64,000 nt of DNA, taken from Saccharina japonica (taxonomy: Eukaryota > Sar > Phaeophyceae > Laminariales > Laminariaceae). The notes under the pieces were generated by a model, which saw only the letters and a list, made by a program, of their open reading frames with translations, had not been told where the DNA came from and did no database searches. The stretch covers positions 556,463 through 620,462 of the forward strand of contig MEHQ01003153.1 of assembly GCA_008828725.1 (NCBI GenBank), given 5' to 3'. Positions 21,651 to 32,963 of this stretch are shown here, one piece after another. Position 1 is the first letter of the stretch, and each line of letters starts with the position of its first letter. The translations under genes and the position numbers were made by a program.

Positions 21651-22664
21651 TTTGAGGCGTATATTCGCGCATAGGCCGCAATTGTTTCGACGCCGGCGGT
21701 CTTCCGGGGGCTCCTGCGGTGGGCAACACACATAGCGTCGCAAATTGGCTCTGCGCGCAACAGAGGCCAAACCACAAATTAATGCCCTGGATCACACCAT
21801 CTATCTGCAGTCTGGCCGAGCTCTAGTAACCCTCCTTAGGTATAATACCAATTATTAGTAGCACTACCGTAGACACACCCTCAATACCACACCCCCTCCC
21901 CCCCCGTATAAATAGATTATATTTTTATAGGTTGGGTTGGCGTCGCCTGGCGACGGCGCTGTAGAACATGCCTCGCACTGCGTGAGCTAGACAACCAGGG
22001 TACCGTTTTTTTTGTTTTTGGCGGTGCCCAAGGCTGGCGGTCTGGTAGATCATTTGTGCGTGGTTGATAAGCTCAACTTCGCACAAGGGGAATGGTCGTA
22101 TCACGTAGTGTGTATATGGTAAGGCACCTATGAGGCAGATACATAGTAATACCCATTGCTGTCTCAGGGAGTAACCCCACCAGAAATTAAATTAACTCAT
22201 TGAAGCTGTCGTCCATATGCAAGTCCGCCTCAGAGGCGGTTCTTAGCAGGATGCAGCTCACCCTCCATGCGACTCGCCCAATACCTCACGGCGATTCGCG
22301 CTTGGTGCGAGTAATGTCGGCCTCATTGGTGAAAACCCAACGTGCTCCGTCCGGGCATTGTAGGGATGCGAGGGTCTATGGTCATATGACTACGGCCGTG
22401 CACGACATGAGTACCCCCCCCCCCCCTCGTCACACCATCCCCTAACGCTGGGGCTACCGTGCATACTGCTTATCACCGGGGGTACGTTGGATACCCCAAC
22501 CCCCACAACAGCACACCCAGTCAGTGATAGTATATATATATTGTTATTGCACGACCAAGGAACGGGCTGGGGTGCTTATTCCGCAAGTGTGTGTACTCGT
22601 AACCATCTATTACTATAATCGGCCGCCTCCGCCCCTACGGCCGTTGCCACCTCTGCCGTAAGCC
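21651..22664. other. No gene recognised
   Basis: Contains homopolymer C runs (about 21893-21906 and 22414-22425) and a short TATA microsatellite near 22530. No supported coding frame. Confidence 0.4.
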
Positions 22665-23140
22665 GTGGCTTGGAAAGACTCTGCTCGTACTCGTAGGTTG
22701 ATTCGTGCGGATGAATGGTTGAAACATATTTAGTATGTCGGGGAGGGACGCACCCAATTGGCGCGGTTGATTTTCGAATGGCTGAAAGTTAAAGCATTCG
22801 AATTGTTAGAATGATGAATGGTTGAACGATTTCGCCAACGACATCCGAATAGTTAGAAGGAATGATGTCAGGTCAAGCAAGGGAAACGTGTCAAGGGTGT
22901 AGGGCCGAGTGTTTTAACACTGAAACCTAGTAGTATGGTGTCAGTCTAGGCGCTGTCTGTCAAGGGGTTGAAGGTGCTGTGTCGTGACAACTTTGGTTCG
23001 AGTGCGGTGGGGTGACAGGGAATGGGAGAGGAGGGGGCACAGGGGGAGGGAGGAGGGAAGGGTGGTAGGGACGGGGCGGAGACGCGGAAGGAGGGACGGA
23101 GAGAGGGAGGGACGGAAGGCTGGAGAGGGAGAGNTGTGCG
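22665..23140 (+). repeat. Dispersed repeat R1 with purine-rich tail, copy 1
   Basis: The unit runs GTGGCTTGGAAAGACTCTGC, GGATGAATGGTTGAAA, GGGAGGGACGCACCCAATTG, TGTCAGGTCAAGCAA, AGGGTGTAGGGCCGAGTGTT, ACTGAAACCTAGTAGTATGG, then a 100-150-base GGGAGGA-type purine tract. The long copy 25003-25580 has the same order. Open frames across the purine tract are low-complexity artefacts. Non-coding, likely non-autonomous mobile DNA. Confidence 0.6.
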
Positions 23141-23487
23141 ACTGCCTGTGTTGTTGCTGCTGCTTGCTGCGGGCTGTGTTGTGCTGTGTGCTGTGTACGT
23201 ATCCATTTGAATATGCCTGTGTGTCAGTTTTTAATGGTCTATCATATTTCCGAGTATGTTACATCCCCGGAAATGCAGGTGCAGGTCTACATTTATGTAC
23301 AGACAGAGTAATACGCAGATATTTCATGACGTCGTATTTATGTACTATTACAGGAGTAATACCAGTATACAATAAGTGCTTTGTACCCGTATCATGTCTC
23401 AGCCTGTCCAAGTGCATATTTTTGGAAAATCCGGTTTTCACCGTGGTCTGCCGTGGTCAGAAGTCAGAAGGTGTAAAATTTGGGTTC

Positions 23488-23850
23488 CAAAATTATGTCA
23501 CGTCAAGCAAGGCAAACTTACACTGTCAAGGGTATAGAGACGAATGTTTTACACTACGTAAAACCTAGTAGAATGGTGTCAGTCCAGGGGCTGTCTGTCA
23601 AATGGTTCAAGGTGCTGTGTCGTGACATCTTTGTTTCGAGGACGGTGATGAGGGGGAGAGAAGAGGGAGCCGAGGGGCAGAGAGGAGGGAACCGTGAAAG
23701 GGAAGGGGCGGAGGGAGGGATGGAGAGAGGGAGGTACGGAAAGCGGGGGAGGGACAGAGCGAGCGAGGGAGGGAGGGAGGGAGGGAGGGAGGGAGGGAGG
23801 GAGAAAGCGAGACTAGGACGGAGGGAAACGCCTTCTCCACCTGGTATTAT
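23488..23850 (+). repeat. Dispersed repeat R1, shorter copy 2
   Basis: Lacks the first third of the unit but keeps ATGTCACGTCAAGCAAGG, AACCTAGTAGAATGGTGTC, GGCTGTCTGTCAA and the purine tail, here a (GGGA)n run at about 23765-23803. More diverged from copy 1 than copy 1 is from copy 3. Confidence 0.55.
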
Positions 23851-24241
23851 TGGAACACGAGACGCAGCAGCAATTACGCTATATATTCACAAAAATGTTC
23901 AACGCATGATCTACCTCCGTACAGCGTATAATACGTAGCAGCACGCATGCCTACATTGCACATGCTCAACAATTAATTAAGCAACATACACGCATGCATC
24001 AGGAGTCGTGGCAACCACGTACTACAAAATAGCACGTGTGTGCAAAAGCCCTACATTCTTCATGATAAATTGCACGATGCGCCCATGCATGCTGCATGCA
24101 TACTGCAGTATATACTGTAGTTATGGTGCTATTGGAGTATAAGACGCAACAGCAATTTCGCGATAAATCCACTAAAATGTTCAACGCATGATCTCGAACG
24201 TTCATCGCATGAAGGTCCTACATTCTTCATTGCATATCAGA
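23851..24241. other. No gene recognised; locally repeated words
   Basis: The sequence ATTGGA(A/G)(C/T)A(C/T)(A/G)AGACGCAGCAGCAAT followed by CACTAAAATGTTCA(A/G)CGCATGATCT appears at about 23850-23915 and 24130-24195, and again in part at 24752-24800. No coding frame or RNA gene recognised. Confidence 0.4.
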
Positions 24242-24688
24242 GATGTCAGGAAACGGCACTGTTACCCCTTGACGGACGGGGTCAAGAAAAATTCCTTGAC
24301 GGGCGTGCCTTGACGGCAAAACCCGGGTACACCAAGTAAAAATCCCCGTTTTTTTGGAGAACGCCTGACCATATTTTTTTAAACCAGTATTTTCTTGTTG
24401 AGATTTCGTTTCCGCCATTTTTTTCCTCGTTTGGAGTTCAGATTTACAGCAGTATCTTGATACACCACGAACAACGGGCAACAAAGAAATATAATCGTAT
24501 CTTGTTGCTCCTTCATACTGTGTAGAGCCAGCAGCACAAGAACACAATAAAATAGGGGTTTCCACAGATATATTGAGGCGTTGTTTTACGTAGCGGAGAT
24601 AGGGGAAAATCCGTCTAGACGGATGGAAATGCCTTGACGGACGCCCTTGACTGACTGACTGCGTGACGGTTTCCCGTCTCCTGACATC
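24242..24688 (-). mobile_element. TIR-type dispersed repeat, copy 2
   Basis: Left end GATGTCAGGAAACGGCACTG and right end CCGTCTCCTGACATC are imperfect inverted repeats. The internal sequence matches the inverse of 4917-5319. A lone end-like GATGTCAGGAAACCTGA lies nearby at 24797. I see no convincing target duplication. Non-autonomous; superfamily not determined. Confidence 0.6.
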
Positions 24689-25002
24689 TTTGTTGTAAAT
24701 GGCACGATGCGCCCCTCCATATGCATGCATAGTCATCATGCTAGTATTGGAGCATAAGACGCAGCAGCAATCACGCGATAAATTCACTAAAATGTTTAGA
24801 TGTCAGGAAACCTGATAGGTGCGCGGATCTTTTGGTCTGAGGTCTTCGATGTCGACGGGCTTCAGTTATTACGTGTACGTAGTACATCGAGGCTGGGCGG
24901 GAGCAAGGGGAGGAGGGAGGGGGGAAGGGAGGGAGGGAAGGAAGTTAGGAGGGAGGGGGGAGGGAGGGAGGGAGGGAGGGAGGGAGGAGGGCGGTAAAAA
25001 TA

Positions 25003-25580
25003 AAGTTGTGGCTTGAAAAGATTCTGCTCGTACTCGTTGATTGATTAGTCCGGATGAATGGTTGAAATATATTTTGTCTTTCAGGGAGGGACGCACCCAA
25101 TTGCGGGGTTGATTTTCGAATGGTTCCAGGTTTAAAAAATCGACATGTTAGAATGATGAATGGTTGAACGATTTCGCCAAAGACATCCGACAAGATAAAT
25201 GCAATGATGTCAGGTCAAGCAAAGGAAACTTTCACTGTTAAGGGTGTAGGGCCGAGTGTTTCAACACTGAAACCTAGTAGTATGGTGTCAGTCTACAGTA
25301 GGCGCTGTCTGTCAAGGATCAAGGGGTTGAAGAAGGTGATGTGTCGTGAGTCGTGACAATTTTGGTTCGAGTGCAGTGGGGTGACAGGGAATGGGAGAGG
25401 AGGGAGCATAGGGGGGGGGAGGAGGGAAGGGTGGTAGGGATAGGGCGGAGGCGCGGAGGGAGGGATGGAGAGAGGGAGGGACGGAAGGCTGGAGAGGGAG
25501 AGGGCGAGCGAGGGAGTGCGGGGGGGAGGGAGGGAGCGAGAAAGTGAGACTGGGACGGAGGGAAAAGCCTTCGCCACCTG
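25003..25580 (+). repeat. Dispersed repeat R1, long copy 3
   Basis: Same order of blocks as copy 1 at 22665, ending in a purine tract at about 25380-25565. A second purine tract (GGGAGGGA)n at 24898-24992 precedes it directly, so the element is bracketed by purine runs. Confidence 0.6.
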
Positions 25581-25581
25581 A

Positions 25582-26346
25582 TCACTCCCAGCCCAGATAA
25601 ACGCGTAATGCTGTACAAACATGAATTTCATTAATCAGATTCCACTTGAAATTTGACTTGTCAAACATAATTCCCGCTGTCCTCGGACGAGCGATGGATG
25701 CTGCTGATTGATGCTGCTCGGCCCGCCACTCCGTTTGGGATGCTGGCTGCCAACCCTGATTACTCCACACACAGGGCACCCCATTAGGTATGGTTTGGAC
25801 CATGACGATCGCCTCTTCGAGGGCTATCGAACTGTTGCGTAGCAGTTTCGAATGGAATTTGTCCGTGGGTGGCCTTAGACGGACTCTCATGGGAAAGACA
25901 ATAAGACAAACAGCTTTTTAATTCGGTTCTAGAAACCACAAGTTACACTTGTGGAAGACATTAAATTTATCACCGGGATAGTCTTTCTTCCGTGATATAC
26001 AGAACTCCTCCCCAAGATTCCGGCCCGTGCAGCTGATACACACTACCACACACAAACTGGCACACATTCAATTAGCTATATATCATTTTTATTTTTAATA
26101 GCTCTCAGTGGAAAGGAGTTTCGACGCGTTAAATAAAGCGCTCAATAATCTCAATGACCGCATTGCGATAAAAAAGCGTCCGGGCTTCCTTCGACTTGGC
26201 GAGGGCGGCGTTCGCTTTTGGCACGCGCTCCTTCGGCGTTGCGACCCCACTCCGAGCATCGACGACGGAGTTCGTTTTGTCCGTGGGCGATCAATGGCTG
26301 TTCCACGTATAGAGGTCCCGGTATTCCAGGTAGCCTGAAAGACCAC
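25582..26346 (-). CDS. Two unrecognised minus-strand frames, doubtful
   Basis: A 102-codon frame (25582-25890) and an 83-codon frame (26095-26346) lie in line on the minus strand with a 200-base gap. The first has a fairly protein-like composition (EEAIVMVQTIPNGVPCVW), the second is Arg/Ser-rich. I recognise neither. They could be exons of a small host gene or chance frames. Confidence 0.15.
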
Positions 26347-26367
26347 TAACTATCAATAATACATTTG

Positions 26368-26540
26368 TAGTACGGGACACATAATAAGAAGCAGGCTATT
26401 AAGAAAGTCAGGCTGAGATTTAGAGGCAAGTAAGAAACTCGGAAGTCGTTATATTGAAATTAGTGTAGAAAACACCCTCTCTCAGATAAGAAACCCAGCC
26501 TCGACCCGATTTCCTGAATATTATATGTTGTCCTGTACTT
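26368..26540 (+). mobile_element. Small MITE (family M1), copy 1
   Basis: Ends TAGTACGGGACAC and GTCCTGTACTT are inverted, and the interior (CACCCTCTCTCA...GAAAT words) matches 51821-51983. This copy is more decayed: the first base and target site no longer match the TA plus CAGTACAGGAC pattern of the other copy. Confidence 0.55.
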
Positions 26541-26683
26541 CTAGAGGCGCTTCTGTCTCCCTGCGTCATTTGTGTTATGTTTCATTTCAGAATTACTGTA
26601 GTTTTATTGTCTTTTTATATTGTTTGGTTCAGCTCGGGTCGTTGAGTTCTCGTATCCGGTACGTTAGCATCTCACATGCTTTA

Positions 26684-26945
26684 GCATAATATTTCCGTGG
26701 GGCGCACAGCGAGGCGAGGGATTTTGTACGTACAAAATAATTGGCCAATCATATATATATGCTGAATGTAGGTCCTGTAGTGGTCTATATGTACATGGGG
26801 CGAACTGACTGCGTACTGCAGCAGTGCCGAAGGAACACCTCCCTGAGAGAGTCGGGGGTTGCGCTGACGAGAAGACACCAAGCAAAGGGCTTCCAAGCCG
26901 TCAAGCCAACAGTGTGGGGAGGTGTTCAGGAGAGTGTCCTTTTTC
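26684..26945 (+). repeat. Split direct repeat A1
   Basis: Begins around GCATAATATTTCCGTGGGG and ends at GAGAGTGTCCTTTTT. Repeated as A2 at 31980-32233. Contains AACACCTCCCTGA and GGGGAGGTGTTCAGG, which can pair as a hairpin near the 3' end of the repeat, in both copies. Confidence 0.75.
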
Positions 26946-28466
26946 ATGTCGGACGAGGCCAAAGAGAGCGATGGCGACGGAAGAAGTGAACAAGGAATGG
27001 ACGGCACGGCCGAGCAGGCGGAAAGGGGGGAAACGGTGAGCCGCCTAGAGATGAAGAAGTGGGAACGGGAAGGCCGTATTGAGATGGAAAAGCGGCAGCG
27101 GCAACTGGACGGCGAGTTCACGGAGATTAATCGCAAGTTTGAGGTGGTGGCGGGCAGGATCGAGGAGCTAACTGGTATGACAGACCGGGTCGGTGAGGTG
27201 TCCGAGAGGTTGGAGGAGATGTCCGGCCAGATGGACCAGCTACAGAAGATGATTCAGCAAGCCGTCAACAACAGCAACCCCACTGCTGCTGCGGCAGGGA
27301 TCGCCGATGTACCAGGTCGGAGTGCCGGGGAACGCCAGATGCAGACGCTCGAGCTGGGCAATGATGTGGCGATCTGGAGGAAGTCAGGCTCTCGAAAGCA
27401 CTGGTTCGTTCGCGGCCGGGCACCGCCAAGCACCGGGGAGACCGTCGACGATCTGCAGGCGCTGCTGGGAGACATGCTGGAGGTGACAGCTGAGGTGGCG
27501 CAGCAGCTTAGGTCCCTGGGCGGATTCGACGTTTTGCAATTTCGTCCGCGTATGGAGGCCAGCAGCAACGACAGAGACGTGCCGTTGGCGGACAGTTTCG
27601 ACTTGTTGCGGCAGGCACTGAAGTCACTCCTGAGTCTGGGCCTCAAAGACACTGTGGCGTCGGACGCGCTGTGCCTCGCGCGGACGCACAGGATCGACGA
27701 GTGCTGCGTCCATGCGAGCTCGTTGCTACGGAGCCACGTCTTCAAGCACTACAATTTCCTCGGGAGCAGCGAGACAGCAAACATTCTGGGAAGCATGATC
27801 AACGACGACCTTCGCTTGTGGGTAGGCGAGCTAACCAGGACGGTGCAGGCAGAACATGCGGGGGCCACACCGCCAGAGGCCGACGCGGTGTTCGAAATGC
27901 TCCCGATGCCGAGATTCCCAGCGCTCCGCGAGTTTGTGCGCGGTGGAGGCACCATGTACAAGCTTTTGCGCGCCGACAGCGGTGGAGGTGCGCATTCAAC
28001 AAGTAGTACGGGGAAAAGGAGCCAAGGGGCTGCGGTCGCAACAAAGTCCAAACGCAAGAAGACGAACGCGTGCTTCCGGTTCTCCCAGACGCAAACTTGT
28101 ACGTACGACGATGGCTGCAAGTTCTCACACGACAAGCCTGGAGCCACAGAGGCTCGGGTCCCTGCGGAGGGAGGAGCGCGGGGGCGGGGTGGGGACGGTA
28201 ACGCAGGCGCTGGTGGTCGGGGGGGGGGGGGGCGGGACTTCGAACGCACTGGTAATACGGGCCAATGGGAGGGGGGGTCGGGGGGCGCAGGGCAGCGGGG
28301 GCGGACGCGGCGCTTCTGGCTCGGGATAGGGGTGCGGGCTCCACCTGCCGGTGGGGCCAACCTCGGGCGGGGCGACTGCAGAGACCTCGAAGGTGGGGCG
28401 AGGGCTGCGGGAGCTGGCGTTGGGCGTGCTGGAACGGGAGGGAGCGGTTGGGCGAGAACGTTCTGA
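26922..28466 (+). CDS. ORF1 (gag-like) of the tyrosine-recombinase element
   Basis: 514 codons. An acidic start is followed by a heptad-rich, likely coiled-coil region (about residues 25-115). A middle domain follows, then a CCCH zinc finger of the form C-x8-C-x5-C-x3-H (around CFRFSQTQTCTYDDGCKFSH, about residues 385-405), then a Gly/Arg-rich tail. The build suits an RNA-binding structural protein of a retroelement. Part of a fossil element. Confidence 0.6.
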   Translation: MFRRVSFFMSDEAKESDGDGRSEQGMDGTAEQAERGETVSRLEMKKWEREGRIEMEKRQRQLDGEFTEINRKFEVVAGRIEELTGMTDRVGEVSERLEEMSGQMDQLQKMIQQAVNNSNPTAAAAGIADVPGRSAGERQMQTLELGNDVAIWRKSGSRKHWFVRGRAPPSTGETVDDLQALLGDMLEVTAEVAQQLRSLGGFDVLQFRPRMEASSNDRDVPLADSFDLLRQALKSLLSLGLKDTVASDALCLARTHRIDECCVHASSLLRSHVFKHYNFLGSSETANILGSMINDDLRLWVGELTRTVQAEHAGATPPEADAVFEMLPMPRFPALREFVRGGGTMYKLLRADSGGGAHSTSSTGKRSQGAAVATKSKRKKTNACFRFSQTQTCTYDDGCKFSHDKPGATEARVPAEGGARGRGGDGNAGAGGRGGGGRDFERTGNTGQWEGGSGGAGQRGRTRRFWLGIGVRAPPAGGANLGRGDCRDLEGGARAAGAGVGRAGTGGSGWARTF

Positions 28467-28789
28467 GCTTCACGTTCCGGGGTCGGCGCCAACAGAGGAA
28501 GCTATGCACGGGCGGGTTGAGAGTAGCGTTGGAGGGGTTGGACAGGCAGAGCGGGTGTATTCGTTGGGAATAAAGCTCTCGCTGGACCAGGCTGTGGATG
28601 CCTGGCGTGTTCAACGGGCCACGCTAAGTAGCTCGCCCCTGTCGGGCACGTTGGATTGTCTCTGCAGAATCGCTGATTTAGGCTCGTTTTTGTTGAGGCA
28701 ACGTGAAGGGAGTGTGAAGCAGTTGACTTCCGTCGTCGGTCCACGACTTTTCGCACCACATGCTGATGTGAGACAAGTGATGCATTGGT

Positions 28790-30333
28790 TTGGGGAAGTC
28801 AAAAATGTTCCTCACATAGACCGTTTGTTGCGAGCGTTATCACCGTGTTTGTCGGTGGACGTTGCACAAGGTGGCCATCTCACAGAGGAGGTGGAGTATG
28901 GCAATCACTCGGGTGTTAGGGGTAACGCAGATGGTAATTGCCAAGAAGGTGGTGACTGATGTGGTTACGGGTCGTGCGTTGGTGTTCAACGCGAATTTTA
29001 TTGAAGAAATTCAAGGAATCCGCCTGTCCTCATTGAGTGTAGTCGAGGAGCCCAAATTTCGCATCATTCATGACTTGACATTCGCAGGGTCTGGCAATCG
29101 GTCGAGTGTCAATGAGGATACCGATTTTGAGTGCACTCCACCGTGTGAGCTGGGTCACGTTTTGCGCGATGTGTTTTTGCGAGTGTTGTACCTCCGGCAG
29201 AGATTCGGTCCAGACGCACGCATCGTGTTGGCACGTATTTATGTGGAAAGAGGCTTTTCGACAGGTTCCAGTAGACCCAGAAGGTGCCCCGACGTTTGGG
29301 TACAAAGTGGGGAATCACGTGGTGGTGGATCTTCGATTGGGGAATGTTTTCGGCAGCCCTCGAACACTCACACACTCACACCACATTCCAGCACGCTCAT
29401 GTGACGGCCCAAGGAGCCACTGCCGTTGACCATGTAACAGTGGTGCCGTCGCGGGGGGGCAGGGCTGCTGCCCTGCCTCGGGATTGCGTGCGTATTCAGG
29501 ATCGTGGCGGTGAAACTGGCAGCGAATTTTTCGTGCGGTACTATGTTGATGACGGCATCCTCGTCGAGGTCCAATTGTTTCCAGAGGGTCGGAGGTGCAT
29601 TCGCGCGTTACAATCTCTCGCATCCGATCACTTCCGCTTGTTAGGAGAACGGGGCCCAGACGATCCGGCATTGTTATCCGCGCGGAAGATTACTAGTTGG
29701 GATTCACGGTTGAAGGTGTTGGGTTGGATAGTGGACACCGACGAGTTGTCAGTGACGATGCCACCCACACAAATGCAGAAGCTGGGCCGTCTGATGGCGG
29801 AGTGGCCGCCATCTCGCACGTGGGCGTGGGAAAAGCAGGTTTCCCAGCTGACGGGTTTTTTTATGCATGTGGATTTTGTGGTGCGGCCGGGCAAGTTTTT
29901 TGTGAACCGACTATTAGCAGAAGTTGGGATGTCGCGATCGGCTGCTGCATCCGAAACTTCGTCATTAGGGCGTGGGCGGCGCGTTGTTCTGGGTCCGGAA
30001 TTTCACAGGGATCTCGAGTTTTGGCGATGGTTTGCGACCGAGGGTTTTGAAGCCATCGGGGGTCGCCTTTCAGCGCCCATGTATAATTTGGTATCTCGTC
30101 CCCCTCAACGCACGATATATTCAGACGCATCCAAGCAGGCCATCGGGGGTTTTTGTTTGGAAACGGGCGTGTATTGGCGGTACGACCTTACGAAGGACGG
30201 GCAAGAGCGATTTTGCGGTTCAAGTCGGGCAGTGAAGGGCGTGAACGATATTTCTATTAACGTTTTAGAGCTGCTTGGGATGGTTATTTCATCATGGATG
30301 TTGGTGGTTTTGTGTGAAGATCTCCCCGCATAG
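28790..30333 (+). pseudogene. Reverse transcriptase / RNase H region of the tyrosine-recombinase element
   Basis: Recognisable blocks are an EEPKFRIIHDLTF-type fingers motif near 29050, a catalytic YVDD near 29542, a thumb/connection stretch, and a YSDASKQAIGG RNase H-like start near 30118. The order fits Ngaro/DIRS polymerases. Fossil; not intact. Confidence 0.65.
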
Positions 30334-30583
30334 GCAGGCGATTGTGTGCGTGTTACGGGGAGATAACGAGGCAGCAGTGCAGTGGGTGCGACGTTGCCGG
30401 GGGGGGTAAAGAGCCGCGATCGGGGGCGTTGATGCGTCTCCTGGGAGTTCTTGAAATGTCCAGTGGGTGGAATTTTGACGCCTTGCATGTGCCCGGCGTT
30501 TTGAACGACGCCGCTGACGGAATCTCTAGGTCGAAAAAATCCGACGTACACGCTAATCTTGTTCGCGCCCGCCCCCAAATCCC

Positions 30584-31604
30584 GTGGCAGGTTTGGGATT
30601 TGGGGGAAAACGGCAGAGCTCTATGTACCTCAGTGTTGGCCTCGAGCTCGTCCGAAACGCCGTTGCGCCCTCGACTGAGCGAGCTTACCAGGGGTATTTC
30701 GGTCCGTGGGTGGACTTTCGCTTGAACGTGGTAGGTGAACCGGTGTTTTTAGAAGCTTCCGAAAATCCGGTGGCGAACGTAAGATCCCTTTTAGAGTACA
30801 CAGCTTACGCAGTAACAACTAAAAAACTGCAAGCCCAAACCGCGGAGAGTCACTTGTCGGCTATCAATTTGTTGCCCCGATCCTCGCGTGGTTTCGAGTT
30901 AGACACCACTCACCCGTTACTTCGAAACGCACTCAAAGGTTCCGCAAGATCGCACGCAGCCGCGGGATCGCAACCGAGAGTACGAAGGCCGCTGTCGTCC
31001 CCCAAGCTGCTTGGGGGGGGGCACTTGGCGCAGACATGGGGGGTTGGGGGGGCGCGTTTTGTGGCTTGCACTGGGGGCGTCATTTTTCTTTCTTACGCGA
31101 GCGGCGGAGATGTTCGCCGAAACGAGTACACGTATGCACGAGATTTATTGTTTGAGGCGGGGAGACGTAGCCTTTTTCCGGGGAGAAAAACAGTTGGAAG
31201 GGGGGCAGTGGTCGACGGCGGATCGAGTTGAAGTGCGGTTTCGAGGGCCCAAATGCGACCAGTTGCGCAAGGGCGCAATACTAACTCGAGCCAGACGAGG
31301 TCCGCCACGATCAGTAGTCGCTGGGGGGGGCGCTGTTTATTTAATGGTTGAGTTATTGTCGTGTTGCCTTTTCCTTCCCCCGTCGGCACCGTTAGTGGCG
31401 TTTGGTTGTGGCAATGGCAGGTGGTCGATGTGGACGCAGGCGCAGGCCACGAAGGCGCTGCGACAGGTGGTGTCAGTGGCGGGAGTGCAGGCAGAGGAGT
31501 ATGCGTTGCACTCCCTGAGGATTGGGGGTGCCACGCACCTGTCGGCCGGGGGCGCTGATCCCGAGGTGCTGAAGCGCGAGGGCCGATGGGCGTCGGGGGC
31601 ATAA
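30584..31604 (+). pseudogene. Tyrosine recombinase region of the DIRS-order element
   Basis: An N-terminal core-binding domain (STERAYQGYFGPWVDF) is followed by a catalytic part with the H-x-x-R signature HSLRIGGATHLSAGG near 31510. In this order the recombinase replaces the DDE integrase of LTR elements and joins a circular DNA intermediate. Fossil; not intact. Confidence 0.7.
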
Positions 31605-31799
31605 AAGGGTTACGTACGAGATCATGGGAAAGATGCACAGTGGGTGTCTGGCGTGATGGTAGACGGAAGTGAAGGTTGCAAGAAGCAGCCAGGGCAAGGG
31701 ACTAAGTGGGGCGGAATATAAATAATGCCGAAGGTTGGGGGGGGGGGGGTCAGAGAGGAAGAAAGAGCATACGTACACCAAGTCAACTACCGTAGTGAG

Positions 31800-31979
31800 T
31801 GGGAGGCCGGCGAATATGGAGGTTTACGCTGGGTGGAGTGGTAGCTGACTTGCGTGTGTACGTATGCTGGAACGGGGCTGTTTGGAGGTCAGCCCCGGGG
31901 TTTTCCCTGCCCCCCCCCCTCTTCGAGCGAGGGGTGGCACATATTTAATTGACACAATTCGAAAGCAAAGTACAGAGCA
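31800..31979 (+). repeat. Split direct repeat B1
   Basis: TGGGAGGCCGGCGAATATGG through GAAAGCAAAGTACA; repeated as B2 at 32964-33140. It contains GGTCAGCCCCGGGG and a C-run. It joins A2 with no spacer. Confidence 0.75.
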
Positions 31980-32233
31980 TAATAATATTTCCGTGGGGAG
32001 CACAGCGAGGCGAGGGAATGCGAGTTTTGTACGTACGAAAGAATTGGCCAATCATATATATATGCTGAATGTAGGTCCTGTAGTGGTCCACACGTACATG
32101 GGGCGAATTGACTGCGTACTGCAGCAGTGCCGAAGGAACACCTCCCTGAGAGCTGACGAGCAGACATCAAGCAAAGGGCGTCCAAGCCGTCAAGCCAACA
32201 GTGTGGGGAGGTGTTCAGGAGAGTGTCCTTTTT
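31980..32233 (+). repeat. Split direct repeat A2
   Basis: Second copy of A1, differing by a few substitutions and short indels. Confidence 0.75.
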
Positions 32234-32469
32234 TTTCCCACCCACCCGCCCGTGCTTTTGAGGGAGTCAGTGGGGAGGGGGAAGGGATAGTAGCAGCAAT
32301 TCGTAACTTTGCATGATTCGGGTGCATCCGCATTTAACGGAAGTGTTTTGCTGCTGTGGGCGTGCCACGGGATCTGCAGTATGGAGCAGACGTGGGGTCG
32401 CGGACTGTGCGAAAGATAGGTCGACCGGTGCATGATGTCGCATGAGCGTGGTCGAAGGGGGTGTTACAA

Positions 32470-32650
32470 GCTACGATTAGTACGACGGAAGGCCGAGTGT
32501 GGTGCCGGGGGTCGTGCGCGGACATCGAGGCTACGATTAGTACGACTAAAGGCCGAGTGTGGGGCGAGGGGTCGTGCGCGGACATCAGGGTTGCGATTAG
32601 TACGACTGAAGGCCGAGTGTGGTGCCGGGGGTCGTGCGCGGACATCGAAC
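32470..32650 (+). repeat. 60-bp tandem repeat, three units, between A2 and B2
   Basis: The unit TACGATTAGTACGAC...GGCCGAGTGTGG...GTCGTGCGCGGACATC repeats with a period of 60 bases. It lies inside the right side of the tyrosine-recombinase element and probably expanded after or during its evolution. Confidence 0.8.
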
Positions 32651-32963
32651 AGGAGAAGGGTAACACGGGCTCGAACGGGCACAGTTCAGAAACTAGTAGG
32701 GTCAGGGAGCATCCAATAACGGAAGGGGTATGGTTACGTCAGTTGGCGAGTGTCATGCGGGTAGGAAAAAAAAAAAAAAAAAAAACATACGGCTGAATGT
32801 GGTTGGTTGGGGCGCGTCCCTGCGAATGGGATGCAGGAGTTTGAGACCGGGCATGACGGGTGTGGTTTGTGACGTAGATTATCCCCTTGAGTGTGAGTGT
32901 GGCAAGTGGAATGAACTTCCGGGAGGTTGAAGCCGGCGATTGTATTGAAGACTAATCGCCGGA

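Noticed and set aside
22946-25631. Frames rich in Arg/Gly/Glu or Pro/Ser/Leu over the purine tracts
   Set aside because: Low-complexity translations of GGGAGGA repeats on either strand.
26922-28614. Long minus-strand frames of 247-271 codons at 27749-28614 overlapping the gag-like ORF1
   Set aside because: GC-rich shadow frames of the plus-strand ORF, Pro/Arg-rich, with no domain.
32470-32650. CRISPR-like array (regular 60-bp repeats)
   Set aside because: Units are contiguous tandem repeats without unique spacers, in a eukaryotic retroelement.
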